Source: Phallusia mammillata
Taxonomy: Eukaryota > Chordata > Ascidiacea > Phlebobranchia > Ascidiidae
Assembly: GCA_003260075.1 (NCBI GenBank)
Contig: QLIY01000488.1
Coordinates: 55,764 to 119,763, forward strand
Length of the DNA: 64,000 bases
Direction: 5' to 3'
Under the pieces are notes generated by a model, which had not been told where the DNA came from, did not search any database, and saw only the letters and a list, made by a program, of their open reading frames with translations. How positions within the stretch are numbered: position 1 is the stretch's first letter; each line of letters begins with the position of its first letter. This document shows positions 37,401 to 45,608 of the stretch, piece by piece. The position numbers and the translations under genes are program-made.

Positions 37401-40400
37401 TACTGACTAGATCGAGTACAGATCATGAAAACTGAGCAGCACACCCGAAGAGCGATACAGGCCCTGGAGAGCTTGACAACAGCAGGTGGGTGGGTTGTGT
37501 ATGGTTAAACCAGTGGTTCTTAACCTTTTTAGTGTGGTTTCCCACTAAAGTCAATCACCAACTTCGAATTTCCCCCTCTGTTATTTTTATAATCATGTTT
37601 TGTGCCCTACGTTAACAAAAACAATATTCTTTAAATGAAATAATTTTGTGGAGCGCTTTGGTCTGGATCCTAAAGGTATACTGCAATCTTATTTAGTTTA
37701 AATAGTGCTTCTGTGAGAGATTAAACTTTTTGGAACACTGAAGAGTCGATCTTGCTATGCTTGCATTAGTCATTTATTGCATCACAATCTACAAAGGAAA
37801 GGCTTCTATTCGCGCACAACAGCAAAGTCATTGATGGTTTCAGTCTTGTCTGTGATGTAACAAACGGCCTTTGGATTTGTATATGTGTCTTGTAAACCTT
37901 GGTTAAATCAATCTTACATGTTGTTGCAGAAAAATGTTAGTAAAGTAACTTTCAACGGTTAATTCAAAGCCGGTTTCGACCATCGAGCCCGAGTTTGCTC
38001 TTTTCAAGCTTACATAATTTCCCTCCGAAAACATTAAATTTCCCACTAGTGGGAAATTTCCCACCGGTTAAGAACCACTGGGTTAAACCATGCTTTCAAG
38101 GTAGGACTAGATTTATTTTTGGCCTGCTTTAAAACAATAGACCCTTTGAGTTTTCGAAGTCAGTAATTTGGCTGTAGACATGTCATACTGTTTCGACTTA
38201 TTAGGCCTTACTATTGCAGCTGGTAATACGATACTTAACGTTTACTGTAGTCACATTATGACACTCAAATTGTTGGGAGTAACAGGTTAAAAAGCAGTAA
38301 TTTCAACCATGTGTTTTTAAACAATTTATTATGGGGGGGGGGAATGGTTCTCTGGTGACCAGATATAGGCTGTATGGACTAGTAGTGTACCAAGAGGGGG
38401 GGGGGACCATGCTTTCAAGGTAGGACTAGATTTATTTTTGGCCTGCTTTAAAACAATAGACCCTTTGAGTTTTCGAAGTCAGTAATTTGGCTGTAGACAT
38501 GTCATATTGTTTCGACTTATTAGGCCTAACTATTGCAGCTGGTAATACGATATTTAACGTTTACTGTAGTCACATTATGACACACAAATTGTTGGGAGTA
38601 ACCGGTTAAAAAGCAGTAATTTCAACCATGTGTTTTTAAACAATTTATTATTGCATGTAAAATTCATAATGAATAATGCCGAAATCGTTTTTTTTTTGCA
38701 TCTGTATGAGTACCTAAATCTGTAAAAAGTGGTTAAATAGAGTAAATACCTGATTGAAAGGTTTTATGTTACTTGAAGTGCAAATTACTTACGCTGGCTA
38801 TGAAAAACGAAAATCACTTTTCCAAATCCCCTCATTACCTTTTTAGATGGCAGAAGGTTACCTGCGTTTTAACAACATAATAAAAATATCCAGAATTCCA
38901 AAACTGTTCCTTTCTTTTTCTCAGAATTCGAGGAACTAATCCGTCGTGCGCTTACCGGGATGCGCGAGAACGGCACGATGTTGAAAGCGCTACAGCGGGC
39001 CAGGGAGTGCTCAAGGGGGACACCACGTGGTTCAAGTGCAGACGTTCAGAAGTGGCTCAACAGCGTCACGCCAGGTTCACCGCACTACAATCCTGAGTTC
39101 ACTGTACTAGCCAGGTATGGATCATATGTTAAATCGTGTTTACTTTGTATCCACACTTAGCAGGTTATTAAATGAGCACTATCTGTCTGATGTCAGAGAC
39201 GTACGGCTTTGGTTTTGTTTAACTGATAAAAATGGTTTAAACCCAGCTGGGGCCCTTAGCATGTACTGTAGCCTGTATTTCTAGTAGCTACATTAGAATT
39301 TTAGCTTTACGAAATAAACAAGCATGCAGTATTGCCAGGGTGGCGGTTTTCCCGCCCAATTGGGCTAGTTTTCGACATCGTGTGGCGGGTTTTTAATCGC
39401 TAGTAGCGTTTGCATTTTTTTGGGCGAGACACCCAATTGCATTTTTTTGTTATGTAGAATGCTTTGTGATATCTTTGCAAGCAGGTAAACGACGGTAAAA
39501 TTGGGCTTGCTTTAAATTCACGTCATGACAACTGAAAGACCGAGCCTAAACTTATGATTCTCTGGTGACCAGATATAGGCTGTATGGACTAGTAGTGTAC
39601 CAAGATAGATCAAACTTCAATCAGTGTTTACTCTATGTAGCTTATTTATGACTAAATGCATGTCTTTGTATTTTACAGTTTGTGTTCGGACAAACAACAA
39701 GTGATAGTGGAGGCATTATCCAACTGCGTAGTGAACGACGAAACGATAGCACCATTCCAACATCAAATGTTTGACATACTTCCCACGGTGTACCGAGTAA
39801 TGGTCAGGCTCAATCCCTCACTATTGGCATCATAGATTGGTTAGCCAAAATTGGCAATGATTTTTGATTCATGTAGTGTCTTCCCTTCTAGTGTACCATG
39901 CAACGACGTGGCTTATGTTTTGACCCTCTAGAACTTGTTTTTGACGAAGCTTTTCTTTTTCTATGATTCTTTTCTGTTCGTTGTAACGACTGCGGCTGTC
40001 TTTGACCAAAATAAAGCTTATGCCTCAAGATTTGTGATTGTGTTGATGGACAAGGTTTTGACAAAATAGAGGACACAAATACACTTTATAGCAGGGGTTC
40101 TTAACCAGGAGTGCGAGAACTGTGCCTAGGGGGTGCGGGGATGCTGAATCATTAAGGTTGGTTAGGTCTATTCAATACGAATACAATTACAGAAGGGGGT
40201 GCGAAAAATGGTTGGTGATTTAAAAGGGGTGCAGCAATAAAAACGGTTAAGAACCACATGCTTTATAGCAACTGTTCTTTGTGTACAGTTTATTTACCTA
40301 TATTGCAGTTATTAAATTCATACCAATGTCTTAGAAACGTTTAAAAAATTCGTGTCAATGGTTGTAGCTCGGCAAATAAATCTTGGTATGTTACAAACCT

Positions 40401-41808
40401 AAAAACGTACAAAAATAAACTTGCGTCCATAGAGGTTGCAAACAAGTAATTTGACTGGTTTAGAAATACGATATCTCTTTAGTGGCGTTTTTTGTTGTTG
40501 CAGTTGCAGAAGTGTTTAACGTGGATTCATCGGATGAAGAAGTGGGCAATGAAGGAAGGTAGGTGTACTGTCACCCACCAGTTAATCTAGCTTTTTTTAA
40601 TTGATTTGTCAAAGCAAAACCGATTATACCACACTAAGCTTTAGGACGTAATACAGAACCAAGCCAATCTCCCACGCATTGCCACATATGTTCATCTTGG
40701 CATATAAAACATTTTTACCTATGATTTGGTTGTAAAATTGGGTAATTCTTATCTGCCGTTGCATTCAGTCCAGAATATAAGGTTACCATATAGCAAAATT
40801 TTGGAGGGTTTCAAAAAATTTGCTTGGCGACGCAAAGTTTGCGTTATATTCAGTTATTAACCTTGTTGTTGTACGGTACCAACCAAAATAGTCCCGTTTC
40901 TTTTGCAAAATGACATTACTATCGAGATAAAAAAAACACACCAAATAGCATTTAGGCTATAACTCATGCTGATTGCATCTGTGTAGGCTGCATCAAGCAA
41001 CTGCACAGACAATAGGTAAAACGAAAACCTTTTCCCCCAGAAAAAAAAGGTCTGAACTATGTAGGTTAGGTTACTAGACGCTAAAATTCAGGACATTAAT
41101 TAGAAGTATTTTTAAAAAAAATTTTCGGACACAGATTTTACGCGTAAATTCCGGACGTCTAGTAACCTTAGTCTTGACCAAGAAGTAAATTTTCTCTTGA
41201 TGTCGCTCTATCGCTTACAGTGAAATCGAAGACCTTCACACGACACACTTTATCCCTTGTGCTACAAGCACGTCAGACCTAGAGGGCGCCCCAGAGCAAC
41301 AACCCACCCAATCTAAACACAAAACGAAAAAGCTGAAACCGTCTGGCCCTGATGAGCTGGATTTGCTAATGCACGACGTCATCACCAATGACGTGTTGTT
41401 GTACCGCGACATTTTGCGATACAAACCGATATACTTAAGCAGGTTTAAGGCTTTACTGAAGGAAGCTACGTTTTCTTGCAACGCCAACGACCTTTTGGAT
41501 TATCTGGATCGACAGGTCAGTGCTTAGTAGCATGGATTGCTCGATGAATCACGTTTTTAAAATGTTTGTACATATGGTTTGTAAATTGACAATTGGGAAT
41601 ATAACCCAAGAATTAGATAAAATATCCAATTTTTAAATATCTTTGTAAGGTTTAGCATCTGGTGAGGAATAAAAAATGTTTTGAATTGGTAAGAGAGGAA
41701 TTCGTCGATAAAGGTTGGAAACCAATGACGTAAACCGTAATCTGTTGCTGCGATTTTCAGCAAGACGCTGTTGTTTTCATCCGTAAGCCTTGTAATGGCT
41801 CAGTGTAG
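27852..41808 (+). CDS. SLX4: SLX4 structure-specific endonuclease scaffold (16 exons)
   Basis: Nuclear scaffold that binds SLX1, MUS81-EME1 and XPF-ERCC1 in Holliday-junction and crosslink repair. Exons: 27852-28540, 28971-29166, 29225-29293, 29948-30015, 30080-30195, 30465-30673, 30986-31201, 31977-32114, 32628-32963, 33397-33592, 33939-34838 (gap inside), 36039-36180, 36364-36468, 40504-40558, 41221-41515 and 41761-41808. Every junction keeps phase, giving about 1,226 residues plus the gap. Landmarks in order: four CxxC..H..C zinc modules (residues 114-289), a BTB domain (about 639-735), a SAP-like block matching the vertebrate MUS81-binding region (VPFTPMLNYSDMDTP), and the C-terminal SLX1-binding block (DVLLYRDILRYKPIYLSRFK). 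A same-strand gene sits in the intron between exons 13 and 14. Exons 3, 6 and 8 have allelic duplicate fragments. Confidence 0.92.
28971..29166 (+). CDS. SLX4: SLX4 exon 2: fourth zinc module
   Basis: It completes the third module and adds C269/C272/H285/C289 (CSKCGKTLKTKGGLKRH). It corresponds in position to the second vertebrate UBZ4-type finger. Phase 2 in, phase 0 out. Confidence 0.88.
29214..29437. repeat. Haplotype-type duplication containing SLX4 exon 3
   Basis: Copy A 29214-29317 and copy B 29328-29437 surround G10 (29318-29327). Both contain the complete exon 3: 29225-29293 with 23 codons, and 29336-29413 with 26 codons. Copy B has three extra codons (Glu-Arg-Arg) in a basic stretch. 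Confidence 0.8.
29438..29947 (+). other. SLX4 intron 3
   Basis: About 0.5 kb of intron after the second copy of exon 3. No element or coding sequence recognised. Confidence 0.5.
30660..30931. repeat. Haplotype-type duplication at SLX4 exon 6 / intron 6
   Basis: Copies 30660-30790 and 30801-30931 flank G10 (30791-30800). Copy B repeats only the last few codons of exon 6 and its donor. Confidence 0.78.
31466..31516. repeat. Dispersed repeat, inverted relative to 55530-55580
   Basis: About 50 bp around CTGATGATGGCATGAGCATT match the reverse complement of a stretch near 55.5 kb at nearly 90 percent by eye. It resembles the terminal or UTR motifs of retroelements, but the family is not identified. 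Confidence 0.55.
31700..32217. repeat. Fragmented haplotype copies of SLX4 exon 8
   Basis: A partial exon 8 at 31740-31798 ends in G10 (31799-31808). The following piece 31809-31918 matches the exon end and intron of the other copy, then a second G10 (31919-31928) precedes the complete copy, with exon 31977-32114. The complete copy is used in the gene model. Confidence 0.78.
32243..32526. repeat. Haplotype-type duplication in SLX4 intron 8
   Basis: Copies 32243-32375 and 32387-32526 around G10 (32376-32385). Copy B has a short TTATTG expansion. Confidence 0.75.
32628..33592 (+). CDS. SLX4: SLX4 exons 9-10: BTB/POZ domain
   Basis: Exon 9 (32628-32963) ends with SYSDLTLRFNDD...VHKCILLCRMPALLQ and exon 10 (33397-33592) continues with the rest of the fold, including HIYTGSL. 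The D, H and YTG positions are the classical BTB signature. In SLX4 this domain mediates dimerisation. Confidence 0.9.
34346..34442. other. 97-G block, assembly gap inside SLX4 exon 11
   Basis: Ninety-seven G interrupt the largest C-terminal exon. The reading frame before the block (phase set at 33939) and after it (open from 34443) are offset, so the written length is not the true one. The poly-glycine the block appears to encode should not be believed. Confidence 0.85.
35116..35908. mobile_element. hAT-type element carrying a second element inside
   Basis: Outer ends CAGTGTTTCTCAAACT and AGTTTGAGAACCACTG, with exact 8-bp target duplication CCTTAGTG at 35108-35115 and 35909-35916. Without the inner insertion it would be about 293 bp. 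The GCGTACCACCTGA motif recurs near both ends. Confidence 0.85.
35187..35678. mobile_element. Inner hAT-type element, 492 bp
   Basis: Ends CAGTGGATCCCAACC and GGTTGAAGGCCACTG, with exact 8-bp target duplication ACCTAAAC at 35179-35186 and 35679-35686. It is inserted within the outer element and is therefore younger. It encodes no transposase. Confidence 0.85.
36039..36180 (+). CDS. SLX4: SLX4 exon 12: SAP-like / MUS81-binding region continuation
   Basis: It encodes KKLKVKLKELYAYRHQV, aligning with the vertebrate MVLKLKEIFQYTHQ block just after the TPMP motif encoded by the end of exon 11. This region binds MUS81 in vertebrate SLX4. Phase 0 in, phase 1 out. Confidence 0.88.
36558..36851. mobile_element. 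Decayed hAT-type element
   Basis: It begins CAGTGGTTCTCAAAC and ends in a degenerate inverted match AGTTTAAGAATTACTAG. No target duplication is recognisable. Confidence 0.5.
36902..37111. repeat. Haplotype-type duplication around a C10 run
   Basis: Copies 36902-37001 and 37013-37111 flank ten C (37003-37012), the only C-type spacer in the window. It has the same architecture as the G10 junctions. Confidence 0.75.
37358..37364 (+). promoter_or_regulatory. Candidate TATA box of the gene nested in SLX4
   Basis: TATATAA lies 61 bp before the proposed start codon at 37425. The spacing would put initiation near 37388-37394. Confidence 0.4.
37425..39835 (+). CDS. Unidentified small protein gene nested in an SLX4 intron (3 exons)
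   Basis: Exons 37425-37485, 38925-39114 and 39679-39835 join in phase through GT..AG introns and encode 135 residues starting MKTEQHTRRAIQALESL. I do not recognise the family. The product looks soluble and largely helical, with no signal peptide, membrane segment or cysteine pattern. The gene lies on the same strand within the intron between SLX4 exons 13 and 14. Those SLX4 exons join each other in phase (phase 1 to phase 1), so the three exons are not needed for SLX4. A TATA-like box at 37358 and AATAAA at 40010 support an independent unit. Intron 1 carries a hAT-type element and an allelic duplication. Confidence 0.65.
37511..38080. mobile_element. hAT-type element, 570 bp, with exact TSD
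   Basis: Ends CAGTGGTTCTTAACC and GGTTAAGAACCACTG. Target duplication GGTTAAAC lies at 37503-37510 and 38081-38088. It sits in intron 1 of the nested gene. Confidence 0.85.
38087..38652. repeat. Haplotype-type duplication with an orphan fragment between two G10 runs
   Basis: Copies 38087-38332 and 38406-38652 are nearly identical. Between them, bounded by G10 at 38333-38342 and 38396-38405, lies a 53-bp piece whose match is at 39556-39606, about 1.2 kb downstream. Confidence 0.75.
40010..40015 (+). terminator. Candidate polyadenylation signal of the nested gene
   Basis: AATAAA 175 bases after the nested gene's stop codon and still inside the SLX4 intron. Confidence 0.5.
40092..40260. mobile_element. 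Short hAT-type element, 169 bp, with exact TSD
   Basis: Ends CAGGGGTTCTTAACC and GGTTAAGAACCACATG, with target duplication CTTTATAG at 40084-40091 and 40261-40268. Confidence 0.8.
40559..41220 (+). other. SLX4 intron 14
   Basis: About 0.66 kb; no element, duplication or coding sequence recognised. Confidence 0.5.
41221..41808 (+). CDS. SLX4: SLX4 exons 15-16: C-terminal SLX1-binding block
   Basis: Exon 15 (41221-41515) encodes a basic linker and DVLLYRDILRYKPIYLSRFK...LLDYLDRQ, matching the vertebrate helix-turn-helix-like block that binds SLX1. Exon 16 (41761-41808) adds QDAVVFIRKPCNGSV and the stop. The short tail after LLDYLD is as expected for the family. Confidence 0.9.
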
Positions 41809-42066
41809 TCATAGGCGATCAATTTACCACACCCGTAAATTTGCCAGACATTGGACTCCGCACCACAGATGTTTTTCTGTGGTTTGCTTTTACGCTGAAA
41901 ATTATGCGCAGGGAATCACGTTTACGACGGCGGATGAGCGCAAGACAAATAACACGAGGACAAAGAAACGACGGAAACCCAAAAAACCTGGAGCGTGAAA
42001 TAGAGAAGCAATGGCTATGGTGTTTTTTGTTCACTGCGGAAAATGTATTCTGGTGCTGGAATGTGC

Positions 42067-42072
42067 AATAAA
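42067..42072 (+). terminator. Candidate polyadenylation signal of SLX4
   Basis: AATAAA 259 bases after the SLX4 stop codon. Confidence 0.5.
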
Positions 42073-42407
42073 AAATGTTTTGGTTTTTCAACTTTGGCCA
42101 ATAAGAGAATTGAATCATGGAAAATTGTTTTTGGTTCCGTTTTAGGCTTACATTTCGGCTAAAATCATGAAACAAAGCATTTTTATCCAAATAAGTGATA
42201 TATTTACAATTTACCGTAGCCAAATTTTAACCTGTTCTGTAAACCTAAGCAGTAAGTTTGCAATTACAATACATTTTCATAAAAATCCACGCCTTGATTT
42301 TGTGTTTAAAAATCTTGTAACAAATAATTACAACCCAAAGAAAGTTTGAAGCATAGGAAAGCCTGGCTGTTGGAAAACGCTAATGCCGCTATTTTTTGGG
42401 GGAAAAA

Positions 42408-42535
42408 TATTGTTTAAACCATTGTACAATTTGCCTTTAAATCGCAAACGCCAAAAGTAGGGGGGGGGGAAAAAAGATTGTTTAAAGTTTAAACCATTGT
42501 ACAATTTGCCTTTAAATCGCAAACGCCAAAAGTAG
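42408..42535. repeat. Short haplotype-type duplication
   Basis: Copies 42408-42459 and 42477-42535 around G10 (42460-42469). Confidence 0.7.
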
Positions 42536-43342
42536 CAACTCAAATTAAAATATTTGCTTCCATAAATCCCATTCTTAAATTTCAATTTCCTTTTCACAAA
42601 TAGGAGTAACCAAACAGCTTTAGTTTTAAAGCGACCCGACACGACGTTTAAACCACAGGTCAACAGGGTGCCGTTGTTGCCCAAACACGGCTGCGGCAAT
42701 CAATAGAAACACAAAAGCGTATTTTCGGTTAGGAGCTCCGTGCCCAAAATCGTTAGGCCTAAAAGCTTAAATTAAAAACGTTTAACGGGAATTTTATCCG
42801 ATCGTTTTGCTCAAAGACTAGTCTTTACATAGACATTTACGGCAAATTTTAGCCCAAGTGATGCGTTGATTATTCCTTCTGTGTCCCTGCACAAAAAAAC
42901 TGACTATTACCCAATGCGTCTTATTATATGCATATCCTGTAAATGTATGAATGTAAGTGCAATTTTCAAAATCAATTGCTTTTCTGATATTCCGTGTTTG
43001 TTTTGTTGCTGTTTTAAAGCTTACTTTTATGACTTTTTTGTGATATTAACTTCAGCGAAACTGAAAATTTTATAGACCTACTCGGGATCTAAACAATGCC
43101 AAAACCGGTGTTGTTGCAACAGACTTTTCGTATGAGTTGTAAAATATGTTACGTATGTATGTAGATATTCCTCATAGATTTAACATTTTATTTGTTTAGT
43201 AGAGCGTTTCTTGTCTTTTGTTTTTAACAGACCGAATGCATTGTTTTACATGATTATTCGACCAAAGCAGCATTACGATGTGACTTCATTTGTTTGCCAC
43301 TGCAGTTTTTCAAACATAGGCCTTTCCGGAATATAAAAAAAA

Positions 43343-45328
43343 TGTTTACTGCGTTGCTAGGCAAAAGATCCTAACAATGCCAAAGGGTAGATTTCAAATG
43401 CAAGCATAAAAGGGCAAGGGTATATTTCGAATGTAAATATATCAAGGACAAAGGTATTGTGTAATGACTCGGGTCGTCGTAGAGTAGGTCAACAATTATC
43501 CACACCAATATCGATTTATATGAAACGGTTTTACCTTTTCGCTAAAGGTATTTTTGGTCGCGTCTTTCGACAGGAACGCCCCTGTTTCAATATAGCCTAC
43601 ATTTCGATCCAGTTTGATTCGATGGCGTTGACAAGTGCAATGGTATACATTATCCTTCGGTGAGTGTAGGTTTAATACGCAGTGAAAGTCAGAGCTAGTA
43701 AAAAACAGCGTGCATCTCATGTTTAACATATGGGCTGATTTAGCAGCAATTAGAGTAAAGATAAGGTTGTGATCGCCAACTTTCGTTAGTAATATTTTAC
43801 CAAATTGTGCATGGTTAAGTTTATTTATAAGTTCAGAAAATTGATCCGTATCCGTTAATATTGGTCTTTTTGGTGCATTTGTGTTTGTTCACACATACTG
43901 AACAGCGCAAGCAATATATATTTATTGTGTCCTTAAACTTTTAACTAAGTGATGATTGTTGCAGCATATTTACAGTGAAGGACATACCTAACTAACAACG
44001 GACTGGTACAAAACCGTTTGATTTTTTCCGCTATCATCACCACATCTTTAATCTCCGTTCAGCTGTTGGTTAAACGCGCTAAGGGCGTTTCCGTGTTTGC
44101 CACCTCTATTTCCACGACGTCTTATCAGTGCCTTATCACTCCGCGACTTGTAATTGCCCACATTCCTTTGCCTCAAGTCGATCTCTATTTGTCACTCCAA
44201 AACAAGCCTTGGGACTCGAAGGTAAAGGCCAGATTACAGCCGGCTTTTGAAAGCCTCAATCAGGCGTCAAGTGTCGAGCTCAAGCACGAACGAGCGGGTT
44301 AAGTTGTAGAGACCTAATCAAGTTTGAAAGCTTGTCCGCTACGGGGGGGGGGGTGTTTACTGCGTTGCTAGGCAAATGATCCTAACAATGCCAAAGGGTA
44401 GATTTCAAATGCAAGCATAAAAAGGGTAAGGGTATATTTCGAATGTAAATATATCAAGGACAAAGGTATTGTGTAGGGGGGGGGGAGGCGAAAGTATGTC
44501 TAAGTTGGTTAAAAGTTTGGTTTGGGCTGTTGTAGAAAAGGTGCTTGTTGATAGCCAAGTGCGGCATACTCTTTAAACTGTTAATTGTATGGAGAGTCTT
44601 GTAGATGAAAGGGGGGGGGGTTAAGTTCAGATAATTGATCCGTATCCGTTAATATTGGTCTTTTTGGCGCATTTGTGTTTGTTCACACATATTGAACAGC
44701 GCAAGCAATATATATTTATTGTGTCCTTAAACTTTTAACTAAGTGATGATTGTTGCAGCATAATTTACAGTGAAGGACATACCTAACTAACAACGGACTG
44801 ATACAAAACCGTTTGATTTTTTTCCGCTATCATCACCACATCTTTAATCTCCGTTCAGCTGTTGGTTAAACGCGCTAAGGGCGTTTCCGTGTTTGCCACC
44901 TCCATTTCCACGACGTCTTATCAGAGCCTTATCACTCCGCGGCTTGTAATTGCCCACATTCCTTTGCCTCAAGTCGATCTCCATTTGTCACTCCAAAACA
45001 AGCCTTGGGACTCGACGGTAAAGGCCAGATTACAGCCGGCTTTTGAAAGCGTCAACCAGGCGTCAAGTGTTGAGCTCAAGCACGAACGAGAGGGTTAAGT
45101 TGTAGAGACCTAATCAAGTTTGAAAGCTTGTCCGCTACGATGTTCTAAGCTGCAGAGTAAAGCCGACTCTATGTACTTGAAGCTTTAGGGACCACATACA
45201 TTTAGGCGAAAGTATGTCTAAGTTGGTTAAGAGTTTGGTTTGGGCTGTTGTAGAAAAGGTGCTTGTTGATAGCCAAGTGTGGCATACTCTTTAAACTGTT
45301 AATTGTATGGAGAGTCTTGTAGATGAAA
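43343..45328. repeat. Interleaved haplotype copies joined by three G runs
   Basis: Three pairs are shuffled: 43343-43457 with 44354-44475; 43831-44342 with 44621-45138; and 44486-44610 with 45203-45328. The joints are G runs at 44343-44353, 44476-44485 and 44611-44620. The order is that of two haplotype scaffolds laid end to end in pieces. Confidence 0.8.
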
Positions 45329-45473
45329 ATTGCAAGAAAGATATTACATAGCTGCTTGTTTCATTAGGTTTATGTCTTGCAATTTGGCCAGCATGGGAAA
45401 GTGTTTTACTGTTTTCGTAAAAAAACGTTTGTTGCCAGTTGTAGGGTTTAGTTACAAATCCCTTTTTATAGTT

Positions 45474-45608
45474 CAGCGGTTTCCAAACTATAGAAAAGAA
45501 TATATTTGGGTATATGTATAGCTAAACTTAGACATTATGTTCAGCTTAGTCCGCGATTCCTTAAATAAATTGCAGAGGACTCTCTTTAAAAAAGTTGGGG
45601 AACCACTG
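45474..45608. mobile_element. Short hAT-type element, 135 bp
   Basis: Ends CAGCGGTTTCCAAACT and AGTTGGGGAACCACTG. Only a partial target duplication (around TATAGT) is seen. Confidence 0.55.

Larger units (their letters stand above)
39836..40503 (+). other. Nested-gene 3' UTR and remaining SLX4 intron 13
   Basis: Contains the polyadenylation hexamer at 40010 and a short hAT-type element at 40092-40260. Nothing else recognised. Confidence 0.5.

Noticed and set aside
37205..37435. Hydrophobic 76-residue frame just before the nested gene
   Set aside because: It overlaps the TATA-like box and start codon of the better-supported nested gene in another frame, and has no splice partner.
44018..45098. 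A 90-residue frame open in both haplotype copies (44018-44302 and 44862-45098)
   Set aside because: Neither has an in-frame ATG near the start, the upstream frame differs by a homopolymer base, and about half of the differences change the amino acid. This looks like chance openness, not selection.
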